Shown here one piece after another: positions 9,689-19,111 of a stretch of 64,000 nucleotides of DNA. The notes under the pieces were generated by a model. The model made no database searches. It had not been told where the DNA came from and saw only the letters and a list, made by a program, of their open reading frames with translations. The number at the start of each line of letters is the position of its first letter. Within the stretch, counting starts at the first letter, position 1. The stretch is from Mycolicibacterium elephantis DSM 44368 (lineage in GTDB: Bacteria; Actinomycetota; Actinomycetes; Mycobacteriales; Mycobacteriaceae): positions 1-64,000 of the forward strand of contig NZ_ATDN01000007.1 of NCBI RefSeq assembly GCF_004014805.1, given 5' to 3'. A program made the position numbers and the translations under genes.

Positions 9689-12079
9689 TCAACGCAGCCG
9701 GCCTGCAAGGTTGGCGGGCACGCTTCTTGGGCGGCCGACATCGATGACCTCCGCGGCAATGAACTCATCGAGAAGCTCGTCAGCGCTGTCGCCGATCAGC
9801 CTCCGAAGCCGTACGACGGCGTCGTCGGAACGGCCCGAGGCCAGAGCAGTAACGAAGTAGCCCAGATCGCGGTGCAGGGTACGCAAGGTCCCGGCGACAC
9901 TGTCCAGCAACCGCAGATCGGGCACGGGTTGCTGCGCGGCACGGAATACGGCGGCAATGTCACCTGGCGACCGCGGTGCGATCGTCTCGCCACTAGCCCA
10001 TTTGCTAAGTTGACGCGCGGCGCTCCCCCCGGCATCGCGGACCCTGTTGATCGCTGCCCGCTGCGTGCCGTTGGCGTGCAGCACCTTTCGTGCGGCGCTC
10101 CGGAACTGCTCCAGCATCGCATCGAGCGCTGCGACTTCGTCGTTGGTGTGGCTGACCGCGACTAGGCGTGCATGCACTGATTCGGTACCGTCGCCGGCCG
10201 GAACGATGATTACGTCACCGCGCGCGACCTCGCGCAAGGGAAGGTGCTTCTGGCCGCCAGCGGTGATGACCAGGACAGGCGTCGCGAGATCGCCATCATT
10301 GTCCACCTCGTTGCGCGCCCACCACGTGCGGCCGTCGTCGAGCTCGACGGGAACGCAGCTGCGAGAGCTGCCGGAGGCCTGCCATCCACTGGGCGCCTCG
10401 CCGATTATCGACGGCGCATCGATGGCGGCGCTGGCACGGTCGAGGACATCGACGATCGACAATCCGGGTAAGCGCAATCCAGGTAGATCATCGACTGTAG
10501 CCATAGCCTCGACGTCAACTGCCGGGTTGACTGCAGGCGCTGGCTCCGAGACGCCGAGCGCTCGGAACGTTTTGCGGCGCCACGCATCAACGCCGCCTTC
10601 CCAGCGGCGCAACTGTCGGCGAACGGCAGCGTGTTCAGCGTCGTATGCGAGCATCCAGGTTGCGGCCGCCTCGCCGCTGAACAGCAGCGAGAAATGCCAC
10701 GGCGGTGGATTGCCGGTAAGGATCTGGAGGTCGGCGTGTGCTGGCGGGTACCGCGTCGCGAACGTGGTGACGTCGACCCTGGCGCCGATCCTCTCCCAGA
10801 GCGCGACCTGCGCGTCGGTTCGGTCTTCGCCGGTTAGCGTGTCCTTAGTAGCCGCGGCTGCCGCCTTGCTATGACATCGAACCAAGATCTGGCCGACCTC
10901 ACGACGGTCCGCCCGGTCAAGCATCTCCCACAGCAAGGAAAGTTTCGGATTGCACTCGTCGAGCTGCCGCCACAAGGTGTCAACGGCCATCTTGAGCTCG
11001 CCCCAGCGGGCGACACCCCAGGAATGCCACTGCCCGGGCCCGGTGAAATCCAGACGCTTGAGCACCTGCCGCAGACCCCCCGGGCCCTCCCCAGCCCGGG
11101 TGGACAAAGCGCAGGCCCTGCGATAGTCAGGCACCGTCGCCGCCAAACGTGTGCCGGCGTTAAGCAACTTCGTCGGGTAGTCAAGCGCCAGCGGCATGGG
11201 CCCACTAGGCCGCGCTGCCAAGCATTGGAAAGCGCGGGCGATCGCGCCATTAACATCATCGTCGCCGGCACGTTGGATGGTCAGCGGCGGCGCACCCCTC
11301 TGCCAAAGCATCCACATGCTCGAGAGAGGACTGTCACTAGGGTCCTGGCGGTTGAGCTCGTGAACCAGCGCGGTCACTTCGGCCTCGGTTACCGGAAATA
11401 CAAGCGGCGCATGGCCAGCTGCTGCCGCGGTCTGCACCAAGGACTCGTCGCCGATGTCGCCGACGACAATCGTTGCTATGGCCGAGTGTTCCGAGGCCCA
11501 AGTCAGCGCGCGTGCGCGGCTGTTCGGGTTGGCGATCGAGGTCGCGTCGATGATGACGAGCGGCCTGTTGGACAGCAGCGTTGGGTTGCCAACGCGGGTG
11601 TTGAAGTAGACGAGGGAGCTGTTGGTCAGCCCGGTCGTCGAGCCAACCACCGGAGCCAGCTCCCCGCTGCGGGTGAGCCGTTGCGCCGACAGCGGGTTGT
11701 CCCGCGCCAACGAGATGCTGCTGTAGTTACGCATCCGCAGCGTCCGCAGCTGCTCGGTCATGTCGACGTCCAGCGCGGCGAGGACGACGGGCCCGTCAAG
11801 CAGCTGCTCTTTCAGTCGCAGCAGGTGCATGCAGATCGTCAACGTGAGCGCCACCCGGTGGCGAGCGCGTGGCAGCTGAATGACGGCAACGCTTCCGGCC
11901 GGGAAGTCGCGAATGACACGACGGCAGAATGCAAATAGCAGTTGATCGACCGGAGAGACAGGCACGGACACGCCGCCGTCGGTGAACGTGCTGGAGGCCA
12001 GCCCGTCCAGTCCTGAATCCCACGTCTGACACAGAAGGACGTCGATCAGTGATGCATCGCTGGCAGCCGACAGGGTCAA
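9689..12079 (-). CDS. DrmE-like protein with degenerate helicase-like motifs
   Basis: About 796 residues from a TTG at 12079, preceded 7 nt upstream by GGGGGAG. The TTG overlaps the stop of a 78-codon ORF (TTGA). An ATG at 12148 in the same frame has no visible Shine-Dalgarno and adds 23 residues of poor-looking sequence. The N-terminal third looks like a RecA-type fold that has lost its catalytic residues: VAVIQLPRARHR where a Walker A would be (63-75), PLVIIDATS where a Walker B would be (173-181) and ATIVVGD like motif III (202-208). The remainder is not recognised. By size and by position just before drmA it corresponds to DrmE of class 2 DISARM; this is inference from context and weak motifs. 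Confidence 0.7.
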   Translation of the reverse strand: MTLSAASDASLIDVLLCQTWDSGLDGLASSTFTDGGVSVPVSPVDQLLFAFCRRVIRDFPAGSVAVIQLPRARHRVALTLTICMHLLRLKEQLLDGPVVLAALDVDMTEQLRTLRMRNYSSISLARDNPLSAQRLTRSGELAPVVGSTTGLTNSSLVYFNTRVGNPTLLSNRPLVIIDATSIANPNSRARALTWASEHSAIATIVVGDIGDESLVQTAAAAGHAPLVFPVTEAEVTALVHELNRQDPSDSPLSSMWMLWQRGAPPLTIQRAGDDDVNGAIARAFQCLAARPSGPMPLALDYPTKLLNAGTRLAATVPDYRRACALSTRAGEGPGGLRQVLKRLDFTGPGQWHSWGVARWGELKMAVDTLWRQLDECNPKLSLLWEMLDRADRREVGQILVRCHSKAAAAATKDTLTGEDRTDAQVALWERIGARVDVTTFATRYPPAHADLQILTGNPPPWHFSLLFSGEAAATWMLAYDAEHAAVRRQLRRWEGGVDAWRRKTFRALGVSEPAPAVNPAVDVEAMATVDDLPGLRLPGLSIVDVLDRASAAIDAPSIIGEAPSGWQASGSSRSCVPVELDDGRTWWARNEVDNDGDLATPVLVITAGGQKHLPLREVARGDVIIVPAGDGTESVHARLVAVSHTNDEVAALDAMLEQFRSAARKVLHANGTQRAAINRVRDAGGSAARQLSKWASGETIAPRSPGDIAAVFRAAQQPVPDLRLLDSVAGTLRTLHRDLGYFVTALASGRSDDAVVRLRRLIGDSADELLDEFIAAEVIDVGRPRSVPANLAGRLR

Positions 12080-12312
12080 GCGCGGACTCCCCCCGGCAAT
12101 ACATCGCCCAGGCAACGTGTCATCGACCGAGTCATGCCGCCGTCGCATTGCACAATCGTGGCTGTGGGACTGTCACACTCAGCCTTTGAGGCTGCAGTTG
12201 CCGAGACCACCATGCAACTAGCGTAGGCAGGGAGTCCGACAATACGGGTTGTTTGCGGGATGGTCATCGGGATACGCCGGTCGTGCGTGCCGATCGCAGA
12301 GAGCACCCTCAC
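12076..12312 (-). CDS. Possible small 78-residue ORF with stop/start overlaps on both sides
   Basis: The ORF starts with a GTG whose bases overlap the TGA of the methylase-like gene (GTGA), and its own TGA overlaps the TTG proposed as the start of the drmE-like gene (TTGA). Such four-base overlaps on both ends are what a translated gene in a coupled operon shows. Against it, about 64% GC at third positions is low for this genome, and the protein has no recognised domain; it holds four cysteines and no membrane segment. It may be a real small subunit, a coupling peptide, or chance. Confidence 0.3.
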   Translation of the reverse strand: MRVLSAIGTHDRRIPMTIPQTTRIVGLPAYASCMVVSATAASKAECDSPTATIVQCDGGMTRSMTRCLGDVLPGGVRA

Positions 12313-14333
12313 TGATCGCCCGTGTCCATGTCGATTGCGACTGCGCCGGATCCGACCGCATCCGCGAGTGCTTGCTCAAATGCATCGGCCGCGTTAACGA
12401 TGCGGCGGGCGGCCTGCGCGAGTTCGCGAGCAGTTCGCACCAGATCAGCAATCTCGCGCTGTCGATGAGTCGACACCAAGGGCAGCGTCAGGTCTAACGA
12501 ACGCAGTGTTGGGATTGTTGAGCCCGTAGCGTGCACAGCATTGACTCCGGCAGCTATCGCAAGCGCGACGTAATCCGGGTCCAGTTCAGGGCCACAGCGC
12601 AGAACGGTGATCATGCTCGACGGAACGACACCGCCCGTGGTGCTCTTAACAGCGCGAATCTGACGGTCGCTTGACGCCCACACGAGTACGTCGCCTTCGC
12701 GCACCGCGCTCGCCGGCAGCTGACCACCGTGGTCGCGTTCGGATGCATCCGTTTCCGCATAATCGCCGCGTCGCATCGCCTCCGCATCTGCAACTTTCAG
12801 TGTGGGAAGTTCCTTGGATGCTGCTGTACGGCGCACGATCTCGAGCAATTCTCGGTCGCGTGCATCACGAACGGTGATCATCGGTAGCCGGTCGGGTGAA
12901 AGGTTAGGGTCCGGCGCCTCAGCTCCGATGATAGCGACGGAAGAATCGGCGAGCGCTGCCGTTTTTTCATAGACGACCGAGATGAGTTCGTCCGCCGAGG
13001 TTGGCGTCCCGGCGCGAGCGCACCAGTACTGCGGATCAAGGATCACTGTTGGCCCAAGCAGCTCTATGGGGACGACGTCCACATAGCTGGCATCAACCAT
13101 GTAGAAGTGAAATTCACCATCGTCTGAAGTTGGCGACGGCCCGCCATCAAGCCAGTCGCTCAACTCGCGCCTGAGTGTCACGAAGGCGGTCGCGTCGGCT
13201 GGGTCCACCAATGAGTAATCGACCATCAGAACGGCGGCACCGCGTTCGCGTCGGCGAGTGAGGACCCAGAGGTCTGATAACACCTTGCTCGACGGGTGCG
13301 CGTTTGCGGGCAACGTCACCACTGCTGCAAGCACGCCCTGGCGGATGAGTTCACGGCGGACGTGGTCGACACGGTCGTCGATGGAGACGGAGTGCGGTAG
13401 CACAAGGAACGCCTCACCCTCGGGTGTCAAAGCCTGCACTGCGAGCTGCGGCCAGGCCGCATCCGCTGAGCCCCGGACAGGGCCGAATGGAAGCCGGTGC
13501 ATCCGTTCGTTTTTGATCGTGTCGACCCGGCGGCCGAACGGCGGAATGCTGACCACCGCGTCGAAGGTGCGCCCAGCGAGCGCATCCACTTCGAGGATGT
13601 CGACTTCTTCTATGTCGGCGACGGTCCGGGCGTCAGCGATGAACGACGCGATGAGATCTGGCTCCATCCCATGCAAATTGGCCTTCGGCACGTGTTTGGT
13701 GGTCGCCGCCAGCAGTGCCCCAGTACCACACGCGAAGTCGAGAACGGTTTTCGATTCCTCATGGACGAGCCCGGCTAGAAGGTTGTGTAGATTCTGCTCC
13801 GCGGCAATGGCGTCCGGATTGCGCCGCCACCGACCCAGGTCATCGAACTCCTGCGCCGCGACTTCGATAAGCTCCGCTCTCTCAACGCCATTGAGCTCAA
13901 CCTCTAGAAAATGCCGTATGGCATCTGCTTGCGACCTAGTTGCAAAGATCGTCGTATCGAGGTCGCGCACGCTGATACCAACCGGGTAGCGCTCATCGTT
14001 ACCTTCCCAGTAGGTGATGTGTTCACCCTCGACGGCCGCGATGAGCAGCGTGATGGGATCTGTCGCGTCGTCACACTGCACGTGGTTGACCGTGTACCGC
14101 CAATTCCGCATGAGGTCGGCGGTCCGACTGGTACTAGCCACCTTCTCCGGATACCGGTTCGTGAGCCACGCGCGGACAGCCGTCGCATCAAATTGCGGTC
14201 GTCCAGGCGCCGAATCCGGGAGCGGTTTGGGAAACTCCTCATGGCGCCGCTGCCAGTTGCTGACGGTGGCACGTTGGACGCCGGCAAGCTCCGCGATATC
14301 ACTGACGGTCATGCGGGTAGTAGGCGTTCCCAT
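12309..14333 (-). CDS. HTH - N6-methylase-like - specificity-domain fusion protein
   Basis: 674 residues from an ATG at 14333 that overlaps the stop of the upstream gene (TGATG) and has GTGGAG 6 nt before it. Parts in order: an AlpA/MerR-type helix-turn-helix (about 8-55; VSDIAELAGVQRATVSNWQRR), a type I HsdM-like Rossmann domain with motif I DFACGTGALL (about 199-208), and a C-terminal region (about 460-670) resembling one half of a type I specificity subunit (target-recognition fold, SLDLTLPLVSTHRQREI, then a long helix). The catalytic NPPF/Y motif is IPPF here (263-266): the asparagine that holds the target amino group is missing. The protein may therefore bind DNA and AdoMet without methylating. 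It precedes the DISARM core in the same operon. Confidence 0.8.
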   Translation of the reverse strand: MGTPTTRMTVSDIAELAGVQRATVSNWQRRHEEFPKPLPDSAPGRPQFDATAVRAWLTNRYPEKVASTSRTADLMRNWRYTVNHVQCDDATDPITLLIAAVEGEHITYWEGNDERYPVGISVRDLDTTIFATRSQADAIRHFLEVELNGVERAELIEVAAQEFDDLGRWRRNPDAIAAEQNLHNLLAGLVHEESKTVLDFACGTGALLAATTKHVPKANLHGMEPDLIASFIADARTVADIEEVDILEVDALAGRTFDAVVSIPPFGRRVDTIKNERMHRLPFGPVRGSADAAWPQLAVQALTPEGEAFLVLPHSVSIDDRVDHVRRELIRQGVLAAVVTLPANAHPSSKVLSDLWVLTRRRERGAAVLMVDYSLVDPADATAFVTLRRELSDWLDGGPSPTSDDGEFHFYMVDASYVDVVPIELLGPTVILDPQYWCARAGTPTSADELISVVYEKTAALADSSVAIIGAEAPDPNLSPDRLPMITVRDARDRELLEIVRRTAASKELPTLKVADAEAMRRGDYAETDASERDHGGQLPASAVREGDVLVWASSDRQIRAVKSTTGGVVPSSMITVLRCGPELDPDYVALAIAAGVNAVHATGSTIPTLRSLDLTLPLVSTHRQREIADLVRTARELAQAARRIVNAADAFEQALADAVGSGAVAIDMDTGDQ

Positions 14334-14812
14334 CACGCACTCCACGGGGTGTGGATGCTGCGGGAGAAATCGATCTCACAGCTGACCGAGGCGGCCAGCT
14401 TGAGCGCGGCAGACAAGCGGCCCCGCGGTGCGACCACACCTACCGTCAGGCCACGACCGATTAACCTGGCGACCGGAGAGGCGAACCCGCCGTCGCCGGT
14501 CACGATGATGGCGGAACTGAAGCGTTGGAAAAGGTTCTCGGTCGCCATTACCTCCTGCAACGCAAGATCGGCGCCGTCGGAGCCGGATCGAGCGACACGG
14601 CGGGCATCGGCCCAGCCGAAGCCCGCCGCGAGCACGTTGTGATGGCTGACACCGACCACAACGAGATCGCCAGGCGCCACCAAGCCAGAAGCCAGGTAAC
14701 CAGCACGGGCTTGACGAGCGCTCAATTCCGTCACGTGGCCGCTCCCGACCACATTCTCGAGGTCCACAAGGTGAACTTTTCGCTGCTTGAGCCCCTTGCT
14801 ACGCACTTGCAT
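14333..14812 (-). CDS. NYN (PIN-like) domain nuclease
   Basis: 159 residues forming a single NYN/LabA-like PIN-fold domain: HLVDLENVVG (acidic D17 and E19), GSDGADLAL (77-85), and IVTGDGGFA (D107 in the TGD motif), followed by the glycine-rich VVAPRG strand. NYN domains are metal-dependent RNases; several occur in bacterial defence loci. It is the first gene of the operon, about 40 bp after the predicted transcription start, and overlaps the next gene by one base. A role as RNA-cleaving effector or regulator of the island is inference. Confidence 0.8.
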   Translation of the reverse strand: MQVRSKGLKQRKVHLVDLENVVGSGHVTELSARQARAGYLASGLVAPGDLVVVGVSHHNVLAAGFGWADARRVARSGSDGADLALQEVMATENLFQRFSSAIIVTGDGGFASPVARLIGRGLTVGVVAPRGRLSAALKLAASVSCEIDFSRSIHTPWSA

Positions 14813-15198
14813 GACTTTCTGTTGCCACTAGATGGCCGTCGCTTTTCATAGTTTCAGTTGTATCGAAGTGAAAACCGGTTGTCAATGCTCCATCTGCCAA
14901 CCGCTGATTCGCCGAGCATTTGTGGCTCACGCAGACCTGAGATAGCGCCGGTGAACACGAGACTTCGGTCCGCGAACGGCTGGGTGCGCTGCTCCTTCCC
15001 CTATGGGCTCGGCTCAAAGGTGGTCAGTCAGTCACATGGCGCCGGGGCACAGGCGGGCAGCTGCCAATCATTGCCACTGTCGGACAGTCGTACGATCGCT
15101 GGACATGCCGGATGGTCGCAGGTAGTTGGCTTTGTCATCCTGCAGGCCAGGATCGACCGCTCAGCTTGTTCTGCTGCTCGGCGTAATAGGTTGCTTTC
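14813..15198. other. Divergent intergenic region between the defence operon and the HEPN gene
   Basis: 386 bp without a convincing gene. It holds the minus-strand promoter described separately and must hold the plus-strand promoter for the HEPN gene, for which no clear -35/-10 pair is visible. Local AT content is higher than in the backbone, in keeping with acquired DNA. Small ORFs crossing it have no supporting start site or conserved features. Confidence 0.5.
14857..14885 (-). promoter_or_regulatory. Predicted promoter of the defence operon
   Basis: On the minus strand TTGACA (14885-14880) is followed after exactly 17 bp by TACAAC (14862-14857), close to the housekeeping SigA consensus. 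Transcription would start near 14850, about 38 nt before the NYN gene start. No strong alternative was seen. Confidence 0.6.
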
Positions 15199-16302
15199 GT
15201 GACAGTTACCAAGTGGGACGCGATCCTTCGGTGCCAGACGTGGCACTCGTGGCCCGAAAACCTCTCGGCCGAGCTTGCCGGTGTGCCGATCAATTACGGT
15301 GCCGACTCACCCTTAACGGTGAACGTGGTCCTAAGCGCGTACGTGCCGAGATCCGATCCTTCGAAGTTCGTCCCCGAGCAGACCGACCGGGGCCCTGAAC
15401 TTCCCGATGACCGACTCCGAGATCTGTACCAGGTGGGTGAGTTCTTCTTGAAGACGCCGACCGAGCAAGTACCGCTTTTGACTGCGCCGCCTCGGCATGC
15501 GAGGCGCGGCGAGCTGGACATCATTCTCGACTTCGAGTTCGAAGGTGTCCTTCGGGCGGAGTTGAAGGGAGCGCTTCAGGACACCGCCTTCCAGATCATG
15601 GGGCTGCTCAATCTACGTTTTCGCGATTTCTTGATTCCGGCGTTGCCCTTCCAGATCAGGCAGTTGGGCGATGGCGACACAGCCACCGCAACCTTTGTGC
15701 GTTCGATATGGATTCAAGACCGTCAGGACCTGGACGCCCACGAACTAGCGCATTCACTCCACGACATCGTGCGATTCCTGATTGATCCCTCAAAGGGCGA
15801 GAAGTATCGAACTGCGTTGGAGCTCTATGCAGCCCATTTCAACGAACGACAAGCACGCGTCCGGTTTCTCCTCTTGATAATCACGATGGAAGCTTTGGCC
15901 GAGGCGTCCCCAAAAGAGCAGGTTGCGTTAAATCTCGTCAGCCAGTGGAACGACCAACTGAAGAGCGAGATGGCCAAGTACGACAAAGGCTCAGACGACC
16001 ACAAAGCGCTTAATTCACTTAGCGGACAAGTCAATCGGCTCAAGGATAACTCGATCGGCGCGCAGATTGCCGACCTGTTCGCCAATCTTGCAGACGCCAG
16101 CGAAGACGAACGAAAATCTCTGCAGCGCAGAGCCAAGGATGTCTACAACGCGCGAAGCACGCTAGTCCACGACGGATACCTGCCACCTGTTCAACTCCGT
16201 GACCTGGAGACCGAAGCGCGAAAGTTGGTCGAGATGCTGCTTGGCAATGCCATACCTCGTAGCAATCCGCCCACAGGCGTGAGAATCGAGATCTCTGGCT
16301 AA
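15199..16302 (+). CDS. HEPN-domain protein, divergent from the defence operon
   Basis: 367 residues from a GTG. The C-terminal 120 residues contain VYNARSTLVHDG, where R319 and H324 form the R-x4-H motif of HEPN ribonucleases (ApeA-like group), preceded by the long helices of that fold. The N-terminal half is a beta-rich region (about 1-170) of unknown function, with a GELDIILDFEFEG strand pair that could be a sensor. HEPN proteins near defence systems usually act by cutting RNA when infection is sensed. It is transcribed away from the operon from the shared 386-bp region. Its codon use is AT-richer than that of the neighbouring backbone, which suggests transfer. Confidence 0.65.
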   Translation: MTVTKWDAILRCQTWHSWPENLSAELAGVPINYGADSPLTVNVVLSAYVPRSDPSKFVPEQTDRGPELPDDRLRDLYQVGEFFLKTPTEQVPLLTAPPRHARRGELDIILDFEFEGVLRAELKGALQDTAFQIMGLLNLRFRDFLIPALPFQIRQLGDGDTATATFVRSIWIQDRQDLDAHELAHSLHDIVRFLIDPSKGEKYRTALELYAAHFNERQARVRFLLLIITMEALAEASPKEQVALNLVSQWNDQLKSEMAKYDKGSDDHKALNSLSGQVNRLKDNSIGAQIADLFANLADASEDERKSLQRRAKDVYNARSTLVHDGYLPPVQLRDLETEARKLVEMLLGNAIPRSNPPTGVRIEISG

Positions 16303-16407
16303 GGTCGGATAGGCGGGTTGGAATCCTCGACAATCAATACTCCATCGACCACCTCGCCGAGGGCACGGTGCCACCTTGCGCTGAATCAATCGCCGCCATA
16401 GATGAAA

Positions 16408-16439
16408 GGCACCCTCGGCCGGGCGTGGCCGAGGGTGCC
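16408..16439 (-). terminator. Intrinsic terminator after groEL1
   Basis: A 13-bp perfect stem (GGCACCCTCGGCC at 16408-16420 with its complement at 16427-16439) and a 6-nt loop lie 17 bp past the groEL1 stop. Read on the minus strand the stem is followed by TTTCATC. It also stands in the convergent gap behind the HEPN gene and may serve both. Confidence 0.75.
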
Positions 16440-16455
16440 CTGACCGCAGATTTAT

Positions 16456-18096
<1,641 letters not shown>

Positions 18097-18163
18097 CTAG
18101 TTACGCATGCCGCCCCGGAGATCACCCGTACAGACGGGGATTTCCGGGGCGGAACACGGGCGC

Positions 18164-18466
18164 TTACTTGTTGACGACAGCCAGCACGTCGCGGGCCGAC
18201 AGGATCAGGTACTCCTCGCCGTTGTACTTGATCTCGGTGCCGCCGTACTTGCTGTAGATGACGGTGTCGCCCTCGGACACGTCCAGCGGGATCCGCTTCT
18301 CGCCGTCCTCGTCCCAGCGGCCGGGGCCGACTGCGACGACGGTGCCTTCCTGCGGCTTCTCCTTGGCGGTGTCCGGAATGACCAGACCGGAAGCGGTCGT
18401 GGTCTCGGCCTCGTTGGCCTGTACGAGGATCTTGTCCTCGAGTGGCTTGATGTTCACGCTCGCCAC
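18164..18466 (-). CDS. groES: 10-kDa co-chaperonin GroES
   Basis: 100 residues, the standard length. It opens with [16 protein letters not shown], has the mobile-loop region [20 protein letters not shown] that contacts GroEL, and ends with the usual [13 protein letters not shown] strand. It forms the heptameric lid of the chaperonin cage. An AGGGCTCC-type purine-rich site precedes the ATG. It is the first gene of the groES-groEL1 operon, with a leader of about 140 nt downstream of CIRCE. Confidence 0.98.
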   Translation of the reverse strand: MASVNIKPLEDKILVQANEAETTTASGLVIPDTAKEKPQEGTVVAVGPGRWDEDGEKRIPLDVSEGDTVIYSKYGGTEIKYNGEEYLILSARDVLAVVNK

Positions 18467-18610
18467 GATGGAGCCCTCCAGTGGTTCGGGTAGTAGATCC
18501 GGGGCCAGGCCCCGGACCTAGAGATTCCAGTGTTACCAGGTGTTCGGCATAGCGTCCGTGCCCAAGCGCCGTCGTCGCGGGTGCCGGCACGTGGGTTGGC
18601 CGCCTGCCAC

Positions 18611-18637
18611 CTAGCACTCTATACATGAGAGTGCTAG
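18611..18637. promoter_or_regulatory. CIRCE operator (HrcA repressor site) of groES-groEL1
   Basis: CTAGCACTC, nine spacer bases, then GAGTGCTAG: a perfect 9-9-9 inverted repeat one base from the CIRCE consensus in each arm. A minus-strand TTGAGT (18644-18639) and TATAGA (18623-18618) overlap it, so HrcA bound here would block polymerase. A partial third copy of the half-site follows at 18634-18642. Confidence 0.93.
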
Positions 18638-18658
18638 CACTCAAGGTCACCCCACTGC

Positions 18659-19111
18659 CTAATTCCCGAAGGCCGTCGGATCGATGCTCAGATGGGCCGA
18701 CACGTCGCCCACCATCTCCACGTCGACCCTGCGCTCGGTGAAGTGCCAGCCGGCATCGTCGCAGGTGAAGCGGTCGAAATAGCGCCCGACCACGATCGGC
18801 TGCAGCGGAACCGTCTCGGTGTTCTGCACGACGCAGAACGTCGAACGTGCCTGCGCGGTGTCGCCGTCCACCTCCACGATCGGGTTGAGCACCAGGTGCC
18901 GGGTGCGCGGGGTATTGCCGTGCTCCGGATAGCGGCGCGTGGTCGACGCGAACAGCTTGGCGATGTTTTCCGCCCCGGACACGCCCTGCGGGCCGGACCC
19001 GCCGAAGGTAGCCCGCGCCAGCAGCCGCCCGACCCCGTCGAAGTCGCCGGCGTCGATGAGCTCGGCGTAGCGGTACAGCAGCTCGGTGACGGCAAGCTTG
19101 TCCGCGGTCAC
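18659..19111 (-). CDS. SnoaL/NTF2-like fold protein
   Basis: 150 residues from a GTG directly abutting the tsaD stop. The sequence fits a SnoaL-type cone fold: helix LLYRYAELIDAGDFDGVGRLL, then RTRHLVLNPIVEVDGDTAQARS and ending with GWHFTERRVDVEMVGD. Such proteins bind small hydrophobic ligands; many are isomerases or hydratases, others inactive. The substrate cannot be told. It is the last gene of the alr-tsaE-tsaB-rimI-tsaD operon and ends just before the CIRCE region of groES. Confidence 0.75.
   Translation of the reverse strand: MTADKLAVTELLYRYAELIDAGDFDGVGRLLARATFGGSGPQGVSGAENIAKLFASTTRRYPEHGNTPRTRHLVLNPIVEVDGDTAQARSTFCVVQNTETVPLQPIVVGRYFDRFTCDDAGWHFTERRVDVEMVGDVSAHLSIDPTAFGN

Noticed and set aside
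1428..14812. BREX, Pgl or Dnd system
   Set aside because: No PglZ, BrxC/BrxL, Pgl kinase or dnd genes; the helicase - DUF1998 - PLD trio fits DISARM.
14799..15017. Small minus-strand ORF across the divergent control region
   Set aside because: It runs through the predicted promoter and overlaps the NYN start in another frame, with no Shine-Dalgarno and no recognisable content.
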